Assembly (NCBI RefSeq): GCF_042679605.1
Contig: NZ_JBHTMU010000001.1
Span: 246,500 to 310,499 of the forward strand
Source: Litorisediminicola beolgyonensis
GTDB lineage: Bacteria > Pseudomonadota > Alphaproteobacteria > Rhodobacterales > Rhodobacteraceae
Reading direction: 5' to 3'
DNA length: 64,000 bases
Of this stretch, positions 58,471 to 64,000 are shown piece by piece (the stretch's first letter is position 1; the number at the start of each line of letters is the position of its first letter). The notes beneath the pieces were generated by a model. It worked only from the letters and a program-made list of their open reading frames with translations. It was not told the origin of the DNA and ran no database searches. Position numbers and translations under genes: made by a program.

Positions 58471-59682
58471 TCAGTGCACCTGTTCGCTGCGCCAGACCGG
58501 CAGGCGCAGCACTGCAGCCGTTCCATCGGCCCCCGGACGCACCTCGAACTCGCCGCCATGGAGCTCGACCAGCTTGCGGGTGAGCGGCAGGCCAAGGCCA
58601 AGACCACCGCGCGTGTCGCGCTTTTTCAGATCGCCGCCGACCATGAAGGGCTCGTAGAGCGCCGCGAGATCGACATGGTCCTCGAACCGGCCGGTATCGA
58701 CCACCGAGATCTCGACATTGCCGTCGCCGTCGCGCCCGACCTCGATCCGGATCGCGTCGCCCCCGTGCAGCGTGGCGTTCAGGAGAAGCGCCGTCAGCGC
58801 CAGTTCGATCTGTTCGGGATCGACGAAGAGCGGCCCGACCCCCGCCGCGCCCTGCAGCTCGACCGGTTTCAGCGTCCCGTTCGGCGCCGGTAGCCGCAGT
58901 CCGGACACGCGGTCGAGGATCTCCTGCAGGTTCACCGCGCGCTCGTTCAGCCGCAGCTCGCCGGTGCTGGCGTCGCTGAAGGCGATCAGCGTCTCGACCA
59001 GCCGCATCAGATGCTCGACCGATTTCCGCGCCGAGGCCACGAGCACCGCGCCCGGGGTCCCGGCCGATTGCGCTTCGAGCAGGCGCATGCCGCCGAAGAG
59101 GATCGAGAGCGGCGTGCGCAGTTCATGGCCGACAAGCGTCAGGAACGCCTCTTTCGCCTGCAGATCCTCGCGCGCCGCCGCGGTCTCGGGCGGGATCGCT
59201 TCGAGCGCCGCGACGACCGCGCGGCCCAAGTCCGTGAGGATGGCGATCTCGCGCGCGCTCGGCGGCTCGTGCGGAACGAAATCGAGCGCGCAGAGCGACC
59301 CGAAGCGGTAGCCCGAGGACAGGATCAGCGGCACCCCGGCGTAGAACCGCGCCTGCGGACCGCCCTCGGCGACCATCGGATGGCGCGTGAACCGGGGATC
59401 GCGGCTGAGGTCGGGAACCACCATCGGAGCGTCGGACATGATGGTGTAGGTGCAGAAGCTCTGTGCCTTCGGCATCCGGTCAAGCTCGATCCCGACCACC
59501 GATTTGTACCATTGCGTGTCGTCCTCGATCACGCTGACATGGGCGATGGGGCAGCCGAAAAGCTTTCGCGTCGCGTCGCAAATGGCGTCGAAGATCGCGT
59601 CGTTCGCCGAGACGAGGCCCGGAACGTCGAACACGGCCCGCAGACGGGCTTCCTCGTTGAACGGAATGGGATAGGTGCGCAC
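58471..59682 (-). CDS. GAF-domain sensor histidine kinase
   Basis: About 403 residues. The N-terminal GAF domain (IPFNEEARLRAVFDVPG, VSVIEDDTQWYKSVVG, FCTYTIMSD, FYAGVPLILSSGYRFGSLCA) is followed by the H-box LVGHELRTPLSI and a HATPase with GLGLGLPLTRKLVELHGG. There is no transmembrane helix, so it is cytoplasmic. I chose GTG 59682 because homologues begin near RTYPIP. An ATG at 59961 and GTG 59871 are in frame but would run through the divergent promoter region. Its regulator is not adjacent. Confidence 0.85.
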   Translation of the reverse strand: MRTYPIPFNEEARLRAVFDVPGLVSANDAIFDAICDATRKLFGCPIAHVSVIEDDTQWYKSVVGIELDRMPKAQSFCTYTIMSDAPMVVPDLSRDPRFTRHPMVAEGGPQARFYAGVPLILSSGYRFGSLCALDFVPHEPPSAREIAILTDLGRAVVAALEAIPPETAAAREDLQAKEAFLTLVGHELRTPLSILFGGMRLLEAQSAGTPGAVLVASARKSVEHLMRLVETLIAFSDASTGELRLNERAVNLQEILDRVSGLRLPAPNGTLKPVELQGAAGVGPLFVDPEQIELALTALLLNATLHGGDAIRIEVGRDGDGNVEISVVDTGRFEDHVDLAALYEPFMVGGDLKKRDTRGGLGLGLPLTRKLVELHGGEFEVRPGADGTAAVLRLPVWRSEQVH

Positions 59683-59961
59683 GGGCCGTCTGGTCCTCGG
59701 GGTCGTCTCTGTTGCGGGATCGGGCGGATCGGAATGCGGAAAATCGCGTGCGACCGTGTTTGCAGAGTGCAGCTTTTTCGGCCAGTTCTCAAAGGTATAG
59801 GAAGGTGAATTTGCGACGATTATTTTGGGAGTGTGTCTTTTTGCACAGGCGAGTGCGTTTGGGCCATGCACCTCAGGCGAGAACGCTGGCTCGGAACCGG
59901 CCGAAATGGTAAATTCGGGCCGGATGCTGACTTCAATCTGGGGGAAATTGGAGGAGGCCAC

Positions 59962-60246
59962 ATGCCTTTCATCGTTTTATCGCATTGGAAGACCACCGAT
60001 TGGACCGACGAGCTGGAAGCGCTCGCCCAAGATACCTTCGTTCCGATGATCCTTGCCGCGGGCGCCGTGCGCGTGCGCATGGTCCGCACCGGGGATCGCA
60101 GCTTCACCGTCGTGACCGAGTATGCCGACGCGGCCGCCGCCGAGGCGGCGCAGGAGAAGATCCAGGCCATCCGGAGCAAGGCGGCCACCGAGCTGCCGAT
60201 GTCGCTCGACGGCACCGAGGGCGCGATGGCCTTCGCCGCGAGCTAG
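59962..60246 (+). CDS. small hypothetical protein (possible dimeric alpha/beta barrel)
   Basis: 94 residues: MPFIVLSHWKTTDWTDELEA, then a beta-strand-rich AGAVRVRMVRTGDRSFTVVTEY and a helical AAAEAAQEKIQAIR segment. The strand-helix pattern could be a ferredoxin-like or antibiotic-monooxygenase-type barrel. The start is supported by GAGGAGG 4 nt upstream. No function is claimed. Confidence 0.65.
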   Translation: MPFIVLSHWKTTDWTDELEALAQDTFVPMILAAGAVRVRMVRTGDRSFTVVTEYADAAAAEAAQEKIQAIRSKAATELPMSLDGTEGAMAFAAS

Positions 60247-60270
60247 CCCGCCCCGGTTAACGTGCGTCAG

Positions 60271-60296
60271 CGCAGAGAGCGCCTGCGTTCTCTGCG
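60271..60296. repeat. 8-bp inverted repeat upstream of the glutathione transferase gene
   Basis: CGCAGAGA (60271-60278) and TCTCTGCG (60289-60296) with a 10-nt gap. It lies between two same-strand genes, 66 bp before the second. There is no T-tract, so it is an operator or RNA structure. Confidence 0.4.
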
Positions 60297-60361
60297 GTGG
60301 CGCGCGCCAATCGAGGGCCTACCTCTTAAGCAACACGACATTGCAGAAGAGGAGGCCGGAC

Positions 60362-61354
60362 ATGGGCAAGCTCGTCGACGGAGAATGGACCGACCAGTGG
60401 TATGACACCAAGAAGACCGGCGGCAAGTTCGTCCGCTCGGAAACCAGTTTCCGCAACTGGATCACGGCGGATGGCAGCGCCGGACCCTCGGGCGAGGGCG
60501 GCTTTCCGGCCGAGGCCGGGCGCTATCACCTCTACGTCTCCTATGCCTGTCCCTGGGCGCATCGCACGCTGATTTTCCGGGCGCTCAAGGGCCTTGAGGA
60601 CGTGATCGGCGTCTCGGTCGTGCATCCCGACATGCTGGGCGACGGCTGGACCTTCGACACCGGCTTCCGGGGCGCGACCGGCGACGATCTCTACGGGCTG
60701 CCCTTCGCGCGCGACATCTACCTTAAGGCCGATCCGAAGATTTCGGGCCGCGTAACCGTGCCGATCCTCTGGGACAAGACACGCGAGACCATCGTCTCGA
60801 ACGAGAGCGCCGAGATCATCCGCATGCTCAACAGCGCCTTCGACGGCCTGACCGGCAATCACGACGATTACTGGCCCGAAGACCTGCGCGAGGCCATCGA
60901 GCCGGTGAACGCGCGCATCTACGACACGGTCAACAACGGCGTCTACAAATCCGGCTTCGCCACCTCTCAAGAGGCCTATGACGACGCCGTGGAGCCGCTT
61001 TTCGAGAGCCTCGACTGGATCGAGGGCATCCTCTCGGACAACCGCTATCTCATGGGCGAGCGCATCACCGAGGCGGATTGGCGGCTCTTCACGACGCTGA
61101 TCCGGTTCGACAAGGTCTATCACGGCCACTTCAAGTGCAACCGGCGCCGGATCGTCGATTACCCCAATCTCTGGGGCTACACGCGCGAGCTCTACCAATG
61201 GCCGGGCGTCGCGGGCACGGTCCATTTCGACCACATCGTGCGGCACTACCATTACAGCCACGAGACCATCAATCCGCACCGGATCATCCCCGTCGGACCC
61301 GATTTGGACCTTGACGCCCCGCATGGGCGCGACACGCTCAAAGCGGCGGCCTAG
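60362..61354 (+). CDS. glutathionyl-hydroquinone reductase (Xi-class glutathione transferase)
   Basis: 330 residues. The thioredoxin-like domain has the catalytic Cys63 in YACPWAHRTLIF. The Xi-class C-terminal helical domain includes ERITEADWRLFTTLIRFDKVYHGHFKCN (quoted in part: ITEADWRLFTTLIRFD) and YPNLWGYTRELYQ. It reduces glutathionyl-hydroquinones using glutathione. AGAGGAGG precedes the ATG. It converges with the receiver gene, overlapping by 4 bp. Confidence 0.92.
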   Translation: MGKLVDGEWTDQWYDTKKTGGKFVRSETSFRNWITADGSAGPSGEGGFPAEAGRYHLYVSYACPWAHRTLIFRALKGLEDVIGVSVVHPDMLGDGWTFDTGFRGATGDDLYGLPFARDIYLKADPKISGRVTVPILWDKTRETIVSNESAEIIRMLNSAFDGLTGNHDDYWPEDLREAIEPVNARIYDTVNNGVYKSGFATSQEAYDDAVEPLFESLDWIEGILSDNRYLMGERITEADWRLFTTLIRFDKVYHGHFKCNRRRIVDYPNLWGYTRELYQWPGVAGTVHFDHIVRHYHYSHETINPHRIIPVGPDLDLDAPHGRDTLKAAA

Positions 61355-61710
61355 CGCGAGCCGTAATGCTCCACCATCGCGGCGAGGTCTTCGGGCTTCG
61401 TCGCGGCGGGCAGGAAGGCGCAGGCATTGGCGCAGAGATTGAAGATCGACCCGTCCGAAAAGAACGAGGTGTTGGTCACGAAGATCACGCGGCAGTCGGT
61501 CTGGCGGTAGCTGGCAAAATCGGCGACCGCCAAGGCGCTTCCTTCTTCAAGAACGAGATCGAGAACGATCACGTCGAACGGGCGTTTCGAAATCAGATCG
61601 GTGGCTGCGAACTGTGTCCGGGCCCGGTGCACCGTGATGCCGGCGCGTTCGAGATGGCGGTGCCATAATAGGCCAAGCTCATCGCGGCTTTCGACTAGCA
61701 GGACGTCCAT
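61351..61710 (-). CDS. stand-alone response regulator receiver domain
   Basis: 119 residues: a single receiver fold. The phosphoacceptor is Asp51 in DVIVLDLVLEEGSA, the switch Thr/Lys are Thr79 (VTN) and Lys105 (KPEDLAAM), and the first acidic position is Glu7 (LLVESRDE). There is no DNA-binding domain, so it may pass phosphate on or bind another protein. The start is ATG 61710; ATG 61743 is an alternative. A promoter-like AT-rich region lies upstream. Confidence 0.78.
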   Translation of the reverse strand: MDVLLVESRDELGLLWHRHLERAGITVHRARTQFAATDLISKRPFDVIVLDLVLEEGSALAVADFASYRQTDCRVIFVTNTSFFSDGSIFNLCANACAFLPAATKPEDLAAMVEHYGSR

Positions 61711-61760
61711 TGGGTTTCTCAGACAGCAAGGTAAAGAATGCATTCCATAGGTCGGTGAAA

Positions 61761-61789
61761 TTTATAATAAAGTGTTAACAAGCTGGTAA
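61761..61789 (-). promoter_or_regulatory. possible promoter of the receiver gene
   Basis: On the minus strand TTACCA (61789-61784), a 17-nt spacer and TATAAA (61766-61761), in the most AT-rich 50 bp of this region. The -10 box is strong and the -35 partial. Confidence 0.45.
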
Positions 61790-61908
61790 GCTTTGGTGCA
61801 AGGGCGCGGTTGCGCGGTTCGTCGCTCATGGCGCCCACCCCTCCGGCCTTGTTCCGCCGATTTCCCCTGATACGGTCCGCGCCAAACAGGACAGGCAGGA
61901 GAGCAGGC

Positions 61909-63084
61909 ATGCGACAGGCATTGGCAACAGGACTCATTCTTTTTGCGGGCGCCGCGGCGGCGCAGGACGCTCCTTGCGGAGGCGATTTCGGTGCCTTCAA
62001 GCAGGGTCTGGTCTCCGAGGCAGGGGCTCACAATCTGTCGGCGCAGACCGCCGAGCGGTTCCTCGCAGGGGTCTCGCGCTCGGATGCGGTTCTCGCCGCC
62101 GACCGGCGGCAGGGCATCTTCCAGTCGCCCTTCATCGAGTTCTCGCGCAAGCTTATCAGCGCCGACCGGATCGAGCGCGGCCGCGCCAAGGCCGTCGAAT
62201 ATGCGGGGGTCTTCGACCGGATCGAGGCCGAGTACGGCGTGCCGCGCTGGGTGCTCCTGGCCTTCTGGGCCTTCGAGACCGATTACGGCTCGTTCCAGGG
62301 CGATTTCAACACCGCCGATGCGCTTGTCACGCTCGCCCATGACTGCCGCCGTCCCGAGCTTTTCCGGCCGCAGGTCTTCGCCGCGATGGAGCTATTCGCC
62401 CGCGGCGATTTCGACCCCGCGACCACGACCGGCGCCTGGGCCGGCGAGATCGGCATGGTCCAGATGCTGCCCGAGGACATCATCGAGAACGGTATCGACG
62501 GTGACGGCGACGGACATGTCTCGCTCAAGACCTCCGCTCCGGATGCGCTGATGTCGGGCGGCAAGATGCTCTCGTCGCTGGGCTGGCAGGCGAACCAGCC
62601 CTGGCTCGAAGAGGTCACCCTGCCGGGCGATTTCGACTGGTCCCTGACCGGGCTCGAGACCGAGCGGACGGCGTCCGATTGGGCCGCGCTCGGCGTGTCG
62701 CCCCGCGACGGCGCGTTCGAGGCCGAGGATCTTCCGGCCTCGGTGCTGCTGCCTCAGGGCAAGGGCGGTCCGGCCTTTCTCGCCTATCCGAACTTCCGCG
62801 TCTTCTTCGAGTGGAACCAGAGCTTCACCTACGTCCTGACCGCGGCCTATTTCGCGACACGGCTGGACGGTGCCGAGATCTACCGCGCGGGCAAGCCCGC
62901 GCCGGGCCTGTCGGACGCGCAGATGAAGGAGCTTCAGCAGAAACTCGCCGCGCGCGGCCACGATGTGGGCGAGATCGACGGGATCCTGGGGGCGGGCACG
63001 CGCGCCGCGGTGCGGGCGGTGCAGGCCGAGCTGGGCCTTCCGGTCGATGCCTGGCCGACGCCCGAGCTTCTGGGACGGCTCTGA
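61909..63084 (+). CDS. lytic murein transglycosylase (MltB family) with peptidoglycan-binding tail
   Basis: 391 residues. A signal peptide (MRQALATGLILFAGAAAA) precedes the SLT_2 domain with catalytic Glu123 in FWAFETDYGSFQGDFNT and IGMVQMLPEDI, and a C-terminal PG_binding_1 domain (LQQKLAARGHDVGEIDG...AVRAVQAELGLP). It cuts peptidoglycan with 1,6-anhydro-product formation in the periplasm. GGAGAG lies 8 nt upstream of the ATG. A terminator follows within 10 bp. Confidence 0.92.
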   Translation: MRQALATGLILFAGAAAAQDAPCGGDFGAFKQGLVSEAGAHNLSAQTAERFLAGVSRSDAVLAADRRQGIFQSPFIEFSRKLISADRIERGRAKAVEYAGVFDRIEAEYGVPRWVLLAFWAFETDYGSFQGDFNTADALVTLAHDCRRPELFRPQVFAAMELFARGDFDPATTTGAWAGEIGMVQMLPEDIIENGIDGDGDGHVSLKTSAPDALMSGGKMLSSLGWQANQPWLEEVTLPGDFDWSLTGLETERTASDWAALGVSPRDGAFEAEDLPASVLLPQGKGGPAFLAYPNFRVFFEWNQSFTYVLTAAYFATRLDGAEIYRAGKPAPGLSDAQMKELQQKLAARGHDVGEIDGILGAGTRAAVRAVQAELGLPVDAWPTPELLGRL

Positions 63085-63090
63085 CCGACG

Positions 63091-63116
63091 AGAGCCCGCC
63101 GTGACGGGCGGGCTCT
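63091..63116. terminator. 10-bp hairpin between convergent mltB-like and smc genes
   Basis: AGAGCCCGCC (63091-63100), GTGACG loop, GGCGGGCTCT (63107-63116). It lies between converging genes and is followed by GTTCC, so it may be a weak bidirectional terminator. Confidence 0.65.
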
Positions 63117-63182
63117 GTTCCTGACGACTGATATGCCGACGTCCGTGGCGTTCCAGACAGAGCGCGCGGCCCGGATCGCCTC

Positions 63183-64000
63183 TTACGCCACCAGCTTCTC
63201 GGCGTTCTTCAGATCGACCGAGACCAGCTGGCTCACGCCCTGTTCCTGCATCGTCACGCCGAAAAGCCGGTCCATACGCGCCATGGTCACCGCGTGGTGC
63301 GTGATGATCAGGAAGCGCGTCTCGGTCCGGCGGCACATCTCGTCGAGGATATCGCAGAACCGGGTCACGTTGGCGTCGTCGAGCGGCGCGTCGACCTCGT
63401 CGAGCACGCAGATCGGCGCGGGATTGGCGAGGAAGACCGCGAAGATCAGCGCCAGCGCCGTCAGGGTCTGCTCACCGCCCGAGAGCAGCGACAGGGTCGA
63501 GAGCTTCTTGCCCGGCGGCTGGCACATGATCTCGAGCCCGGCCTCTAGCGGATCGTCGCTTTCGACCATAACGAGATTGGCCTCGCCGCCATTGAAGAGA
63601 TGCTTGAAGAGCAGCGTGAAGTTCGAGTTCACCTGCTCGAACGCCGTCAGCAGGCGCTCGCGCCCCTCGCGGTTGAGAGACGCGATGCCCGAGCGCAGCG
63701 TCTTCACCGCCTCCTCGAGATCCTGCTTCTCGGTCACCAGCTGGTCGTGCTCTTCCTGGACGTCCTTGGCGTCCTCCTCGGCGCGCAGGTTCACCGCACC
63801 CAGCGCATCGCGCTGGCGCTTGAGCTGGTTGACGCGCGCCTCGATCTGGTCGGCGGGCGGCATGTCGTCCGGCACGATCCCGAGCTGCGCCAGAAGCGCC
63901 TCGGGCGTCGTCTCCTGCTCTTCGCGGATGCGGTCGGCGGCGGCGGCCACGGTTTCGCGGGCGGCCTCGGCGCGGGCTTCGGAGGCCGCGCGGGTCTCGC
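63183..64000 (-). CDS. smc: chromosome segregation protein SMC, C-terminal part (continues past window end)
   Basis: The reading frame stays open to the window edge. The visible part has coiled-coil heptads, then the C-terminal ABC-type head: LSLLSGGEQTLTALALIFAVF (signature, quoted in part: LLSGGEQTLTALAL), Walker B VLDEVDAPLDDAN and the H-loop ITHHAVTMARM. It condenses and organises the chromosome with ScpA/ScpB. The 5' end and hinge are outside the window. Confidence 0.94.
   Translation of the reverse strand, partial: ETRAASEARAEAARETVAAAADRIREEQETTPEALLAQLGIVPDDMPPADQIEARVNQLKRQRDALGAVNLRAEEDAKDVQEEHDQLVTEKQDLEEAVKTLRSGIASLNREGRERLLTAFEQVNSNFTLLFKHLFNGGEANLVMVESDDPLEAGLEIMCQPPGKKLSTLSLLSGGEQTLTALALIFAVFLANPAPICVLDEVDAPLDDANVTRFCDILDEMCRRTETRFLIITHHAVTMARMDRLFGVTMQEQGVSQLVSVDLKNAEKLVA

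Overview
The window is GC-rich, gene-dense chromosomal DNA of an alphaproteobacterium, most likely a member of the Rhodobacteraceae/Roseobacter group. The pointers are a mesaconyl-CoA hydratase of the ethylmalonyl-CoA pathway beside the succinate dehydrogenase genes, an AapJQMP general amino-acid transporter, an ATP12-type F1 chaperone, a taurine:pyruvate aminotransferase, and a DUF1127-like small protein. I see no insertion sequence, prophage or CRISPR array. The content is mostly core metabolism and housekeeping, with a few accessory insertions.

Layout. 1-7.7 kb: NnrU, DUF1737 and mesaconyl-CoA hydratase, then sdhC-sdhD-sdhA and a small lipoprotein. A minus-strand sulfotransferase/glycosyltransferase pair separates these from sdhB. 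7.8-12.7 kb: two small unknown proteins, an ornithine/lysine decarboxylase behind a structured leader, topoisomerase IB, AMP nucleosidase and HU. 12.8-18 kb: a GNAT and taurine:pyruvate aminotransferase pair, then a tightly coupled crcB-rluC-HAD-atp12 operon. 18-22.6 kb: aapJQMP. 22.7-28.9 kb: a cyclase-family protein, then minus-strand sixA, ferredoxin, argB, ysxC, MOSC and yidC genes. 29-33.3 kb: an EAL phosphodiesterase, ttcA, a DUF1127-like locus, and yidD-rnpA-rpmH. 33.5-39 kb: TVP38 membrane protein, disulfide reductase, histidine kinase, tRNA-Arg, Nudix and an Fnr-like regulator. 39-46.6 kb: lytic transglycosylase, ftsY, mgtC, EamA, yciB, a lone CoxL-type molybdoprotein and a CoA-binding protein. 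46.6-51.3 kb: glycerate kinase, the zinc uptake locus znuA/zur-znuC-znuB, and tRNA-Tyr. 51.4-58.5 kb: rlmB, a Crp-like regulator, an LnmK-like protein, a membrane protein, and ribB-ribH-nusB-fmt. 58.5-64 kb: GAF histidine kinase, glutathionyl-hydroquinone reductase, a lone receiver, a MltB-type transglycosylase, and the 3' end of smc.

The most interesting non-coding signals are the following. A perfect inverted repeat built from two GTGATCAC palindromes lies before sdhC. A structured leader precedes the ornithine decarboxylase gene. A strong Shine-Dalgarno of a 26-codon ORF, upstream of the DUF1127-like gene, is faced by a hairpin carrying its complement. An exact TGTGA-N6-TCACA box lies just after a Crp-like gene. 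Two stacked palindromes sit before the taurine aminotransferase, and a Zur-like box lies between znuA and zur. No single locus is clearly a new defence or biosynthetic system. The DUF1127/small-ORF locus and the Crp-box/LnmK-like pair are the best places to look for undescribed biology.
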